This document shows positions 25,450 to 36,060 of a stretch of DNA of 64,000 bases, piece after piece; the stretch's first letter is position 1; each line of letters begins with the position of its first letter. Source of the DNA: Mycolicibacterium sp. BiH015. Lineage in GTDB: Bacteria; Actinomycetota; Actinomycetes; Mycobacteriales; Mycobacteriaceae. The stretch covers positions 496,001 to 560,000 of the forward strand of contig NZ_JAQGCZ010000003.1 in the NCBI RefSeq assembly GCF_027706845.1. The letters are read 5' to 3'. The translations under genes and the position numbers were made by a program. A model generated the notes under the pieces. It was not told where the DNA came from and did not search any database. It worked only from the letters and a program-made list of their open reading frames with translations.

Positions 25450-26590
25450 CCGCCTCCGACGGATCGCCGACGCACAGGGGCCATTCGTGTCGCTGTACGT
25501 CGATGACACCCGCAACACCGCTGATGCCGAGAAACAGGCGCAATCGCGGTGGTCGGCGATCCGGCGCCATCTGGAAGACAGCGGGTTGAGCCAGCACGTC
25601 GTGGGAGCAGTCGAGCGGGCGGTTCTGCACAGCCGCCCCGGCGCCGGCCCGAAGAGCCGCGCGGTCATCGCGGGACGAGAAGGTCTGCTACTCAACGAAC
25701 TGTTGGACAACCCGCTGCCTGTCACCCATCTACGCGTGTCCGACTACCCCTATGTGCTGCCACTCTTCGATTTCGGCGCTTTCACACCAACCTTCGTGTT
25801 CGCCTCGGTGGACCATCTCGGTGCTGAGCTCTCGGTACACAGCGGCGCCGGAGTCCACACCGAAGTCGTTGAGGGCCAGGCTTTTCAGGTACACAAGCCG
25901 ACGACCGCAGGCTGGAACGGCTATGGCGACCTGCAACACACCATCGACGAGGCGATCCGGACCAACGTGCGGGCCATCGCCGAGCGAATCACCAAGGCCG
26001 TCGACGAGTCACATGCCGAACTCGTGATGGTCTGCGGTGAAGTACGAGCGCGCACCGACGTCGCCTCAGCCCTGCCGCAGCGCGTCGCGGATCGCGTGGT
26101 GTTCCTCCCGGCCGGTGCGCGCGGCGGCCGCACAGCCGAACACGATGTGGCGACGGCGATCGATGAGGAGTTGGCGTGTCGTATGCATAGCGCGGTGAAT
26201 ACCGTTGTCGCACGATTCGAAGCAGAACGCGCCCGGGAATCCGGTTTCGCGGTCCAGGGACTGCCTCGCGTCTGCACGGCGCTGCGGGACGGGGCCGTCG
26301 ACGTCCTGCTCGTCGGCGACCTCGGCAACGCGACGGTGGTCGCAGGAGAGGACTTGACCGCGATCGCCGCTGATGCTGATTCGCTGTCCGACCTGGGCGA
26401 AGCGCCGCGCCGGATCGCCCTTGCCGACGAGGCACTTCCCTATGCCGCGCTTGCGACGGGTTCGGCGGTAGTGCGCTGTGACGCCGGGACGGCGCTGGCC
26501 GGTGGCATCGCGGCATTGCTGCGCTATCCCAGGCCGAGCGCCGAAAAGCCGCGCGCTGCGGCGTCCCCGTCGGCGAGAAGGGCAGGGTGA
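25439..26590 (+). CDS. Rv2629-like archaeo-eukaryotic release-factor (baeRF) family protein
   Basis: 383 residues from the ATG at 25439, with GGGAGGAG upstream. The order matches Rv2629: an N-terminal domain (GPFVSLYVDDTRNTADAEKQ), a central RNaseH-like domain (about 130-260; FVFASVDHLGAELSVHSGAG) and a C-terminal L7Ae-like domain (VQGLPRVCTALRDGAVDVLL). The family is related to eRF1/Pelota and to the hibernation factor Balon, so ribosome binding in dormant cells is a reasonable inference. Rv2629 is DosR-induced in M. tuberculosis. It lies in the same operon as the ddn-like and ANTAR genes. Confidence 0.85.
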   Translation: MDADRLRRIADAQGPFVSLYVDDTRNTADAEKQAQSRWSAIRRHLEDSGLSQHVVGAVERAVLHSRPGAGPKSRAVIAGREGLLLNELLDNPLPVTHLRVSDYPYVLPLFDFGAFTPTFVFASVDHLGAELSVHSGAGVHTEVVEGQAFQVHKPTTAGWNGYGDLQHTIDEAIRTNVRAIAERITKAVDESHAELVMVCGEVRARTDVASALPQRVADRVVFLPAGARGGRTAEHDVATAIDEELACRMHSAVNTVVARFEAERARESGFAVQGLPRVCTALRDGAVDVLLVGDLGNATVVAGEDLTAIAADADSLSDLGEAPRRIALADEALPYAALATGSAVVRCDAGTALAGGIAALLRYPRPSAEKPRAAASPSARRAG

Positions 26591-26591
26591 C

Positions 26592-26897
26592 ATGGCGTTG
26601 GGAACGCATCCCGCCTTGAAAAGTCCGTACCGCGACGGTCGTCGAACACTGTGCGCCGCAGAGGGTGTGCTGGTCGCTCTCGCGCATTGCAGCCTCGATG
26701 ACGCGTTCCTCGACATCATCGGAACCGCTCGGCGTCATAACGTCGCACCGCTGCGCCTGGCGACTGCGTTGGTGTCGCGACTGCAGGGGGACCCCGGCCA
26801 GGAAACCGACGAGGCTGTCCGGTTCGCGATCGATGAAGCGTGGGGCGCGCTCCTCGCGAAGCCAAACCACTTGGTGGTGGCCGAAGCGCGTTCCTAG
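26592..26897 (+). CDS. Short ANTAR-like protein
   Basis: 101 residues; the start is one base after the stop of the Rv2629-like gene. LCAAEGVLVALAHCSLDDAF and VAPLRLATALVSRLQG fit the three-helix ANTAR pattern, although the RNA-contact helix is diverged. No sensor domain. Its position in a dormancy operon suggests post-transcriptional control there. The ANTAR call is moderate. Confidence 0.6.
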   Translation: MALGTHPALKSPYRDGRRTLCAAEGVLVALAHCSLDDAFLDIIGTARRHNVAPLRLATALVSRLQGDPGQETDEAVRFAIDEAWGALLAKPNHLVVAEARS

Positions 26898-27781
26898 GCG
26901 TGGCGGGTGACAAGCACTGGAACGTGCGCGTCTTTGGCGACAGTCGTGCTGACCGAGCCCAGCAACGCGCCGGTCAGCGCGCCACGCCCGTGACTGCCGA
27001 CGACGACCAATTGCGCGCGCTCGGCCTGATTGAGAATGTGACGGGCCGGGGCGGCGAAGCGGACCAGCATGTGCACGGCTACCTGCGGGTGTCGTTGCCG
27101 TAGTTCTCTCAGGTGATCGCGGAGTAACGCCTCGGCTTCGGCCTCGAGTGTGGACCTGCGCGAGCCTGAGATCGCCGCGGACTCGGCATCGTCTTTGCAC
27201 ACATGGAGGGCGAGCAAACCGACGCCCCGTCGCGAAGCCTCCTCCATCGCCGTCGCCGCGGCAACCATCGAAGCCCGTGAACCATCGATGCCGACCAGGA
27301 CGGGCTTGTGATGCGAATTGGGCTGCGGCGAAGCCTCATCGTGGACAACAGCTACCGGGCAGTGAGCGTGATGCAGCAGGCCGACGGCGATCGATCCGAT
27401 CGAGCGTCGGTGCCTGCCTGCCAACCCGCGAGACCCTACCACGATCAAGTGCGACTGCCGGGATGAGTCGACGAGCGCTCCTATGACTTGACTTGTCGGA
27501 CAGTCTATTTCGAGATCGAGATCGCCGTTGGCCCATTCGCCTCGAGCTGCCGCAACGGCCTCGGCGATGACGGCACTCCCCTCGCTTTCCGCTATCGAAA
27601 GCACCTCATCGGGTATCTGCCCTGCCTGCTGGGCCCGTCTGGTCTCCTCCGTGACGTGAAGGATGGTGAGCGGGAGGTGGCGCAGCTTGGCTTCGGCTGC
27701 GGCCCAGCGCACCGCGTTCAAGGCCGACGCCGACCCGTCGGTGCCGACCACGATCCCATGACGGGACGATTCTTCAGACAT
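26894..27781 (-). CDS. Tandem-domain universal stress protein
   Basis: 295 residues. Both domains carry the ATP-binding motif (GSRGLAGRHRRSIGS and GSHGRGALTGALLGS). GGGAGGC precedes the ATG at 27781. Convergent with the ANTAR-like gene (4-base overlap) and divergent from the DUF5709 gene, with a DosR-like palindrome between. Confidence 0.92.
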   Translation of the reverse strand: MSEESSRHGIVVGTDGSASALNAVRWAAAEAKLRHLPLTILHVTEETRRAQQAGQIPDEVLSIAESEGSAVIAEAVAAARGEWANGDLDLEIDCPTSQVIGALVDSSRQSHLIVVGSRGLAGRHRRSIGSIAVGLLHHAHCPVAVVHDEASPQPNSHHKPVLVGIDGSRASMVAAATAMEEASRRGVGLLALHVCKDDAESAAISGSRRSTLEAEAEALLRDHLRELRQRHPQVAVHMLVRFAAPARHILNQAERAQLVVVGSHGRGALTGALLGSVSTTVAKDAHVPVLVTRHA

Positions 27782-27865
27782 ATGAGCCTCCCTTCCGGCA
27801 TCACGCCGATCGCTGCGACGCTACGTCGGGCCGCCCGACGTCACTGGAGGCATTTGTCATGAACC

Positions 27866-27883
27866 TAGGGCCGAAAGGCCCTT
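27866..27883. promoter_or_regulatory. DosR-like box between USP and DUF5709 gene
   Basis: TAGGGCCGAAAGGCCCTT: arms AGGGCC/GGCCCT are perfect. 84 bases from the USP start and 79 bases before the hrp1-like stub. Confidence 0.55.
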
Positions 27884-27962
27884 CGCCGGGGGCACGCCCC
27901 GGGTCAGAATCCAATGATCCCTTGGGATGAGTTCACCATGGCGAAAAAGCGAGGAGCACACC

Positions 27963-28019
27963 ATGACTGAGTATGCCGTCACGGCACGAGAAACCATGCA
28001 CCCAGGCACCGGTAGCTGA
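27963..28019 (+). pseudogene. 18-codon stub of an Hrp1-like CBS gene
   Basis: MTEYAVTARETMHPGTGS then stop. TARETMHPG matches the first helix of Hrp1-type CBS proteins (Rv2626c begins TTARDIMNAG). A good AGGAG ribosome site lies upstream and a DosR-like box further up, but the two CBS domains are gone. The simplest reading is a deletion that left the promoter and first codons in place. Confidence 0.5.
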
Positions 28020-28036
28020 CCGATCCGTTTATCGAC

Positions 28037-28453
28037 ATGGACACCTCAGCATTCGCGCCCGGGCCGGGTGAGTACAGCACCGACGACGAGAACCAACTTC
28101 AGCCCGAGGACACCCTCATCGATCGGGGTGTCGCCGACGTCCTCGACGAGGGTTACTCACCATCCGAAAGTTCGTACCTGAGCCGAACATTCGCATCGGA
28201 AGTGGCGTTTCCCGCGGCGCGGCTCAACGTTCTGTACGACGAGGACGAAGAACAGCGGTCGGATGCCGCCGAACGGGAAGCCGAGTTTCCCTCCCACCGC
28301 GAGGTGGGAAGAGCGAGGGCAGGCCGACTGGTGGCTCCGGACTTGGGATTCGGCGAGGATACCGAGGCAGAGTTGGTGGCCAGCGACGTCGGGATCAGCG
28401 GGGGTGCCGCCTCGGCAGAAGAAGCCGCTGTCCACGTCATCGATGACGAGTGA
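28037..28453 (+). CDS. DUF5709 family protein
   Basis: 138 residues, very acidic. EYSTDDENQLQPEDTLIDRG and VADVLDEGYSPSE are the DUF5709 signature. The C-terminal half is Glu/Ala-rich (RLVAPDLGFGEDTEAELVAS, EEAAVHVIDDE). The function is unknown; the family is actinobacterial and common in stress regulons. Starts 17 bases after the hrp1-like stub. Confidence 0.8.
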   Translation: MDTSAFAPGPGEYSTDDENQLQPEDTLIDRGVADVLDEGYSPSESSYLSRTFASEVAFPAARLNVLYDEDEEQRSDAAEREAEFPSHREVGRARAGRLVAPDLGFGEDTEAELVASDVGISGGAASAEEAAVHVIDDE

Positions 28454-28552
28454 ACCAGTCACTGACGCTGCGCAGGACGCAGCTGAATGACCGGTGGAAC
28501 CGGTTCCGTACGCGTTCACGAGATTCCAGTTCACGATCGGGGCAGATAAGCG

Positions 28553-29302
28553 ATGGACAGTGATCGCGCCGCGCGGATATGGACTGCCGTCGCCCTGCGG
28601 GCGATGCGAGAGAAGACGCCGGTCTCGCCGGCGCACGCGTGCCTTGAGTGCGTCGAGGCACTCACCGTCGGCGGGGCCGGCCTCATGTTCGCGACGGGAC
28701 CGGAATCCGTAGAGCCGGTGTACTTCACCGGGCCGGAAGCCGAAGAGGCCGACACGCTGCAAACGACGCTGGGTGAGGGCCCGGGATTCGACGCAGTCTC
28801 GACCGGGCAGCCCATCCTCGCCGACGACATGGCTTCATCGTTGAGCATGCGTCAATGGCCGATGTTCGCGGCCCACATGGCACGCCTCGGGGTGGGGGCG
28901 ATACACAGTTTTCCGCTTGCCCTCGGCGCAATACGCGTCGGTGCGTTGAATCTGTACAGCTTCCTCCCTCGTGAACTCGACAGCGACAACCTCGTCGATG
29001 CCCTCGTCTACGCCGACACTGCGCTGCTGCTGGCACTCGATGCTCGCAGCGGAATCGACACCGCCGCCCGCGCGGGGATCTCGAGCGGTCAGACGCCGGC
29101 TCTGTGGCGGGCCGAAGTACACCAGGCGGCAGGAATGGTATCTGCACAGCTGGGGCTTTCCGTGCTCGATGCCCTGGTGCGACTGCGGGCCCACGCCTAC
29201 AGCCACGATATGTCTCTGACAGCACTGGCCCGACAGGTGGTCGAGCGCCGCGTCCGCTTCGACCCAGAAGGTGCGCGAGACTCGGCAGAAGGCGAGCGAT
29301 GA
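28553..29302 (+). CDS. GAF-ANTAR domain regulator
   Basis: 249 residues. A GAF-like domain spans about 20-165 (LQTTLGEGPGFDAVSTGQPI, FPLALGAIRVGALNLY). A C-terminal ANTAR domain spans about 185-235 (VHQAAGMVSAQLGLSVLDAL, LTALARQVVERR). A likely signal-dependent antiterminator. The stop overlaps the start of the dienelactone-hydrolase gene (ATGA), so the two form an operon. Confidence 0.85.
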   Translation: MDSDRAARIWTAVALRAMREKTPVSPAHACLECVEALTVGGAGLMFATGPESVEPVYFTGPEAEEADTLQTTLGEGPGFDAVSTGQPILADDMASSLSMRQWPMFAAHMARLGVGAIHSFPLALGAIRVGALNLYSFLPRELDSDNLVDALVYADTALLLALDARSGIDTAARAGISSGQTPALWRAEVHQAAGMVSAQLGLSVLDALVRLRAHAYSHDMSLTALARQVVERRVRFDPEGARDSAEGER

Positions 29303-30029
29303 GCGCCGCGCCTCCACAATCGTTGGTCCAGACTTTCACCGAGCTGGTCGACATCCACGTCGCGGACTTCCTCCAGGGTTATCTCACCGTTCCCCACCAC
29401 GCGCGCGGCGCAGTCGTGTTCGCCCACGGCGAGGCAGCAGCCGCCACAGCCTGCGCAACCGTTACGTCGCAAAGGTTTGCAACGAGGCCGGATTCGCGAC
29501 GCTGCTGTTCGACCTTCAGACACCTGCCGAGGAAGCCGACCGCGCCAACGTCTTCGACATCGAAATGCTGGCACGGCGGCTCATCGATGCGACTGTTTGG
29601 CTCGCCGGCCGGTCCGAGATCGCCGGCCTGCCCTTGGGCTACTTCGGCGCGAGCACGGGCGCAGGTGCCGCGGCAGACTCGCCCGTCGATATCAAGGCTG
29701 TCGTGTCGCGCGGCGGTCGGCCCGACCTCGCTGGCGCCAAGCTCGGCGACGTCACGGTCGCGACCCTGTTGATCGTCGGCGGCCGTGACGAAATGGTGCT
29801 CGAACTGAATTCTCGGGCACGCGAAGCGATGTCGGCCGAGTGTGCCATCGCCCTGGTGCCCGGCGCCACGCACCTGTTCGACGAACCCGGCACCCTCGAA
29901 CAGGTCGCTCGACTTGCCCGCGACTGGTTTTTCGAAAAGCTGGCCCTTCACGCCGCACCACGACGAGTCTCCGCTGGGCCCACGATCGATGGGACCAAAG
30001 ACTCGCTGATCGCCGCACTTCGGCCTTAG
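29299..30029 (+). pseudogene. Dienelactone hydrolase-like gene with a -1 frameshift
   Basis: The frame from the ATG at 29299 gives FLQGYLTVPHHARGAVVFAH-GE, then becomes nonsense. From about 29433 the next frame gives GSSRHSLRNRYVAKVCNEAG and runs to 30029 with the rest of the fold (LFDLQTPAEE, YFGASTGAGAAA, IVGGRDEMVLELN, VPGATHLFDEPG). One missing G in GGCGAGGCAGC would restore HGEGSSRH. The nucleophile is Ser in GASTGA, with Asp and His in place downstream. The family is the hydrolase half of Rv0571c. Either a recent inactivation or a sequencing error. Confidence 0.75.
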
Positions 30030-30061
30030 TGCGATGGGCTTGACGGTGATGTGATCGAACG

Positions 30062-30319
30062 ATGAAGACGCTCAACGGTCTGATACGTCGCAGGGAACCG
30101 GTTCGGACCGTCTACGTCCTGACAGACCGTCTGCATCGCGAACGCTGCGTCCGTGCCACAGCGGACGAGATCACCACGATTGTGTCGGCGTGGCTGGCCC
30201 AGTTAGGCGCGCAGAGCTTGTTGGCAGAGGACTTCGCACGGATGCTTCGAGAGGGTGACTGGGCGTCGGCTCACGCCATTGCCGAGGCTTTGTCGGTCGA
30301 TGTCACCGTTGCGGCGTGA
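30062..30319 (+). CDS. Small unrecognised protein
   Basis: 85 residues, helical, Arg-rich (KTLNGLIRRREPVRTVYVLT, MLREGDWASAHAIAEALSVD). The start is 32 bases after the hydrolase frame on the same strand. No domain recognised; position suggests membership of the GAF-ANTAR/hydrolase transcript. Confidence 0.5.
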   Translation: MKTLNGLIRRREPVRTVYVLTDRLHRERCVRATADEITTIVSAWLAQLGAQSLLAEDFARMLREGDWASAHAIAEALSVDVTVAA

Positions 30320-30385
30320 GTCGCGCACCGCAGTTGCGTTCCGGTCGCGTCAAAGTTTCTCGTGCAGCATGAACTCGCCCGGCTG

Positions 30386-31405
30386 TCAACCGTGTGGGAC
30401 CAGGACTATCTGGCCGGGCCCGGGTGATTGTTCGAGCATCTCGTGTGCCCGTCGTGCATCGGAGAGCGGGATTCTGGCGGCGATGATCGGTTTGACGGTG
30501 CCTGCGCAGTAGAGGGTGATCAGCTTATTCAGATCGACTTCGAACCAGGAGGGATGGCGATCGCGCAGCTCCGCGATCCGATACCCGAGCACTCGTCGAT
30601 GCGGATCGAGCGTTCCGGCCGCGACCACTGCCCCCGTCGCCGCGTACCACTCCAGCTGACCGAGGCGATTCCGACGGTCGTCCTTCAACGTCGAATAGTG
30701 CCCGAAGAGCACCAGCCTCCCCCCACGCCGAAGCGCCCGAAACGACCTGACAGTCAGACGTCCTCCGATTCCGTCGAACACGACGTCCACACCGCCGCCC
30801 GGCAGACTGCGAACCCGCTCGAGGAAGTCCTCCTTCGCGTAATCGATCGGCACTCCGCCCAATTCGGCGACGACGCCACAGTCCCGCGAAGCCGCCGTGC
30901 CGTACACGGTCAGGCCGGCGGGGCGTGCCAGTTCCAGCAGTGCGATACCGACCCTGCCGGCCGCTCCGTGGTACAGCACGCATTCTTCTGGTTTGGTCTC
31001 CGCGGCGCGATGGATGAGCTGATAGGCCGTCATGTAGGGAAACGCGAGGGCGACCAGCACGGCCGGATCAATGCCCGCCGGCACACGGATTGCCAACGGC
31101 TCGGGCACACAGACCTTCTCGGCGTATCCACCCCACACAAGCAACGCGACGACGGAGTCACCGGGCTGCACACCCGCGCACCCCGCACCTACATGCTCGA
31201 CGACTCCCGCAACGGCATATCCCGGTGTGAAGGGCGGTTTGGGACCTCCCATATAGGTCCCCGCGCGCAGCAGACGATCGGTGAACGACACCCCCGCCGC
31301 GGCCACGCGGATACATACCTCCCCCGGGCCTGCGACGGGCTCCGGGGCGGACTCGGTGACCAATGCCTCGGGTCCGCCGTACCGGTTCACCACGATGTGC
31401 TTCAC
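30386..31405 (-). CDS. Medium-chain dehydrogenase/quinone oxidoreductase
   Basis: 339 residues from the GTG at 31405 (MKHIVVNRYGGPEALVTESA), chosen for AAGG upstream. Zinc-free MDR type: the N-terminal GroES-like fold lacks the zinc Cys cluster, while the Rossmann domain has a nucleotide loop (YHGAAGRVGIALLELARPAG) and VDVVFDGIGG. Likely an NADPH-dependent quinone or enone reductase. Divergent from the DUF5994-type gene, with two DosR-like boxes between. Confidence 0.87.
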   Translation of the reverse strand: MKHIVVNRYGGPEALVTESAPEPVAGPGEVCIRVAAAGVSFTDRLLRAGTYMGGPKPPFTPGYAVAGVVEHVGAGCAGVQPGDSVVALLVWGGYAEKVCVPEPLAIRVPAGIDPAVLVALAFPYMTAYQLIHRAAETKPEECVLYHGAAGRVGIALLELARPAGLTVYGTAASRDCGVVAELGGVPIDYAKEDFLERVRSLPGGGVDVVFDGIGGRLTVRSFRALRRGGRLVLFGHYSTLKDDRRNRLGQLEWYAATGAVVAAGTLDPHRRVLGYRIAELRDRHPSWFEVDLNKLITLYCAGTVKPIIAARIPLSDARRAHEMLEQSPGPGQIVLVPHG

Positions 31406-31441
31406 ACTCTCACCTTGCGAAAACCGCGACAGCATCCACAA

Positions 31442-31459
31442 GAGGACTTCCGCCCTCAT
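31442..31459. promoter_or_regulatory. DosR-like box, quinone oxidoreductase side
   Basis: GAGGACTTCCGCCCTCAT, 36 bases from the oxidoreductase start. Weak on one arm. Confidence 0.4.
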
Positions 31460-31475
31460 TGAGGTCTCCGCCGAA

Positions 31476-31495
31476 GAGGTGACCAAAGGCCATAG
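31476..31495. promoter_or_regulatory. DosR-like box, DUF5994 side
   Basis: GAGGTGACCAAAGGCCATAG, 32 bases before the gene at 31528 and 70 bases from the oxidoreductase start. Confidence 0.4.
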
Positions 31496-31527
31496 CGGCT
31501 CGGAATGACCGCCCACACAATCGAGGC

Positions 31528-32154
31528 GTGGCTGATGAAGCGATGGAATCCGCTCAAAAACGACTGCAGATCACGGGAAGTCGAGAACCCTCGGAGCACG
31601 TCGACGGCGCGTGGTGGCCGCGCTCGAAACGCCTCACCGATGCACTGCCCGAGCTGCTCGGCGCCGTTCACGACCGAGTCGGACCGGTGGCAGCGGTGGC
31701 GTACCGCAATGACGGCTGGACTGCGGCCGCACCGGAAATGTCCTATGGCAGTGCGGACACCGTCCGATTGGTCAGCTTCGAGAGCGCGGAGCCGCCCAGC
31801 GTGATCGTGATCGGTCAGAACGGACACCACCTGACCCTTCGTGTCATCTCGCCGGAGACGGACCAACAACGCGCCCTGGAACTGCTTGACTCCATCCCGG
31901 ACCGCCCGGTCCCCACGGATCGGCGCAGCGCCGCGGCGGCGCGTTCGGTCGCCGAGGTGGCCAGGAAATTGGCAGAGCACGAAGGTCGCAACGATCCCCG
32001 GCGTGACGCCGAAATCCTGGAATGGTGCGAGGCGGCCTCAAAACAATTCGACGATGCCCGGATCCAGACCTTCGTACCGATCCTGGTGGAGCACATCGTG
32101 AACAACCGCATCCACAAGCAACGCCATGACCAGGCGACCGCATCCAGTCAGTAG
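31528..32154 (+). CDS. DUF5994-like protein with C-terminal helical domain
   Basis: 208 residues. Residues 1-110 look like DUF5994 (HVDGAWWPRSKRLTDALPEL, VGPVAAVAYRNDGWTAAAPE). Residues 130-200 are helical (WCEAASKQFDDARIQTFVPI) and resemble the three-helix dimerisation domain found in front of ArsC-like proteins. The function is unknown; a structural or regulatory role is as likely as catalysis. GTG at 31528 or ATG at 31543 could be the start. Confidence 0.7.
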   Translation: MADEAMESAQKRLQITGSREPSEHVDGAWWPRSKRLTDALPELLGAVHDRVGPVAAVAYRNDGWTAAAPEMSYGSADTVRLVSFESAEPPSVIVIGQNGHHLTLRVISPETDQQRALELLDSIPDRPVPTDRRSAAAARSVAEVARKLAEHEGRNDPRRDAEILEWCEAASKQFDDARIQTFVPILVEHIVNNRIHKQRHDQATASSQ

Positions 32155-32163
32155 CACATCGGT

Positions 32164-32616
32164 ATGACTGTGAGCGCATCCCAAGCCCAGAACCGCACCG
32201 TGCAGTTCGCGCGAGTGCTGGGGCCGTTCCTGGCGATCGCCTGCGCGGCCGCCGTCCTCGACACACCGCACCGGGAGTCGCTGTACGCCGCCCTTACCGG
32301 CAGCGCCCTATGGTGCTGGGCGCTGGGCGGTTTCGGACTTCTCTGTGGACTGACCGTGGTTGCGTTTCACCAGCTGTGGCACAGTCCCGCCGCCATTGTG
32401 ATCTCTGCGTTCGGATGGCTGGTGATCATCAGGAGCATCCTGCTACTCGCGTTTCCGACATTCGTCGCTGACCGCGTGGATCTCAGCATGGCCGGCAGCA
32501 CACTCTGGCCGGTGGTGCACCTCGGATTCGCAGCAGCGGGTAGCTATCTCGCTCTGGTCGGCTACTCAGGCGCATTGAGGACTTTGGTCTCGTCGGAGCG
32601 GAACCAACGACCCTAA
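32164..32616 (+). CDS. Four-TM membrane protein, paralogue of 39090-39551
   Basis: 150 residues with four TM helices (FARVLGPFLAIACAAAVLDT, WALGGFGLLCGLTVVAFHQL, IVISAFGWLVIIRSILLLAF, HLGFAAAGSYLALVGY). The stretch VVAFHQLWHSPAAIVISAFG is nearly the same as in the protein at 39090 (IVAFHQIWRGPAAIIVSVLG). The function is unknown. Starts nine bases after the DUF5994-like stop, so one operon. Confidence 0.75.
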   Translation: MTVSASQAQNRTVQFARVLGPFLAIACAAAVLDTPHRESLYAALTGSALWCWALGGFGLLCGLTVVAFHQLWHSPAAIVISAFGWLVIIRSILLLAFPTFVADRVDLSMAGSTLWPVVHLGFAAAGSYLALVGYSGALRTLVSSERNQRP

Positions 32617-32684
32617 TCGAACGCGTCCCCACGGGTGATGCTGCATAACTGAGACCCCGTCTCCGAACCGGAGGAGTTGTTGAC

Positions 32685-33320
32685 ATGACCGTCCTCGATG
32701 ACGCGAAGATCGCCGTTCAGGCCGCCGAGGAGCAGTTACGCGCGCAAATCCGAGACGCCGCGGTGACGAAGTTCGGCGCCCAGGGATTCCGGACGCCGAT
32801 GCGCGCAATCGCCTCGGCCGCCGGACTAAGCCCAGGTGCCGTTCGCGACCTGTTCGGCTCGAAACGCAACCTGATCAAGGCCTGCGACGACTACATCATC
32901 GAGACCGTTCGCGCCTCCAAAGACGAAGCGCTGCAGTCGCACGACCCAGCATCGTGGCTTGCTGCGATCGCCGGAATCGAGTCATTCGCACCCATGATGG
33001 CTTATCTGGTGCGCAGCATGGAAGACGGTCGCGAGCTGGGCAGCAGCCTGCTGGACAGAATGATCGAGAATGCCATCGACTATCTCGACGACGGTGTGCG
33101 CGCCGGAACGGTCAAGCCCAGCCGCAATCCTCGCGGACGGGCAGTGTTCCTCGCGCTCAACAACACCGGTGGTTTCCTGCTGTACCGGCGCCGCCATCCC
33201 ACGCCGAACAATATGGCGGCCGTGCTGCGCGACTACGCCGATGACATGATCGGACCCGCGCTCGAGTTGTACACCGAGGGGCTGCTGGCTGACTCGACCA
33301 TCCTCGACGCGCTCAGCTGA
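32685..33320 (+). CDS. TetR family regulator
   Basis: 211 residues. N-terminal helix-turn-helix at about 30-70 (FRTPMRAIASAAGLSPGAVR, DLFGSKRNLIKACDDY), then an all-helical ligand domain. GGAGGAG precedes the ATG. No operator identified. The nearest candidates for control are the membrane protein upstream and the gene itself. Convergent with the sensor kinase gene. Confidence 0.9.
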   Translation: MTVLDDAKIAVQAAEEQLRAQIRDAAVTKFGAQGFRTPMRAIASAAGLSPGAVRDLFGSKRNLIKACDDYIIETVRASKDEALQSHDPASWLAAIAGIESFAPMMAYLVRSMEDGRELGSSLLDRMIENAIDYLDDGVRAGTVKPSRNPRGRAVFLALNNTGGFLLYRRRHPTPNNMAAVLRDYADDMIGPALELYTEGLLADSTILDALS

Positions 33321-33333
33321 GGCCACCGAGAGA

Positions 33334-35064
<1,731 letters not shown>

Positions 35065-35097
35065 CTACGGAGGCCGCAATGCGAAAAATCGCGTAAA

Positions 35098-36060
35098 TTA
35101 TGACGAAATAATGACGTTTTCGGATCCGGTATCCACCGAGTCACCGAACAACCGATCGACGTCGGTCAGGCGAAACGTGGACGTGCCCGGGGTCTGCAGC
35201 TTTGCCGCCGCAGCGGCGGTTCCGTACCGAACGGCGCGACCCAACTCCCAGCCCCGCAACAGTCCCACCACCATGCCTGCAACCATCGCGTCACCGGCGC
35301 CCACACCGCTGACGGTATTCGCAGCGATTGCCGGAACACGTTCGCTACGCGAGGACTCCACGACCAGAGCGCCCTGCGAGCCCAGCGACACGACGACCGC
35401 GTCCGTCATCCCGCGCGCGATCAGCTCGCGGGCCGCCGCGATCTGCTCTGCTTCGGTGTCCAGGGGCCGGCCGATGCATTCGCGCAGTTCCCGAACGCTC
35501 GGCTTGAGCACGCGCACGCCCGACGTGACGTGGGTCAGTCCGCCACCGGAGGCGTCGAGGATCAGGCGGGCGTCCGCCCGCCGACACACATCGGCGACGC
35601 ATTGATAGAAGTCAGGCCGCACCCCGGGGGGCAGGCTTCCGCTGGCCACCACGAACCGAGCCGATGCCGCAGCTCGCCGCAGGGCGTCGAGACACTGATC
35701 CTGCTCGGCTGCGTTGACGACGGGACCGGGAAGCACGAATCGATACTGTCTGCCGGTTGTGCGCTCGTTGACGGTGAAGCTCTCGCGGGTGGAGCCGCCG
35801 ATACGGACCGCCGTGTTGGGCACCCCGGCAGCGTTCACCAGATCGACCACACGGCTACCCGTGGATCCGCCCGCCGCGAACACCGCCGAGACCGGCTCAC
35901 CCAAGGCGTGGATGAAGCGCGCGACATTGATACCGCCGCCACCGGCGTCGTATCTCTCCGCGCGACAACGTATCTTCTCGGTGGGAAGGACCTGGTCGGC
36001 ATCGGCGGTGACGTCCAGAGCCGGATTGATCGTCAACGTGACAACGGCCGGATGTCTCAT
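35098..36060 (-). CDS. pfkB: PfkB-type phosphofructokinase
   Basis: 320 residues from the ATG at 36060. Ribokinase-fold sugar kinase with the substrate motif [20 protein letters not shown] and the catalytic GAGD box ([17 protein letters not shown]). The 1-PfkB subclass phosphorylates fructose-6-phosphate (or tagatose-6-phosphate). Rv2029c, its counterpart, is DosR-induced. The start overlaps the stop of the Rv2030c-like gene (ATGA), and dosS follows after 48 bases. Confidence 0.92.
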   Translation of the reverse strand: MRHPAVVTLTINPALDVTADADQVLPTEKIRCRAERYDAGGGGINVARFIHALGEPVSAVFAAGGSTGSRVVDLVNAAGVPNTAVRIGGSTRESFTVNERTTGRQYRFVLPGPVVNAAEQDQCLDALRRAAASARFVVASGSLPPGVRPDFYQCVADVCRRADARLILDASGGGLTHVTSGVRVLKPSVRELRECIGRPLDTEAEQIAAARELIARGMTDAVVVSLGSQGALVVESSRSERVPAIAANTVSGVGAGDAMVAGMVVGLLRGWELGRAVRYGTAAAAAKLQTPGTSTFRLTDVDRLFGDSVDTGSENVIISS

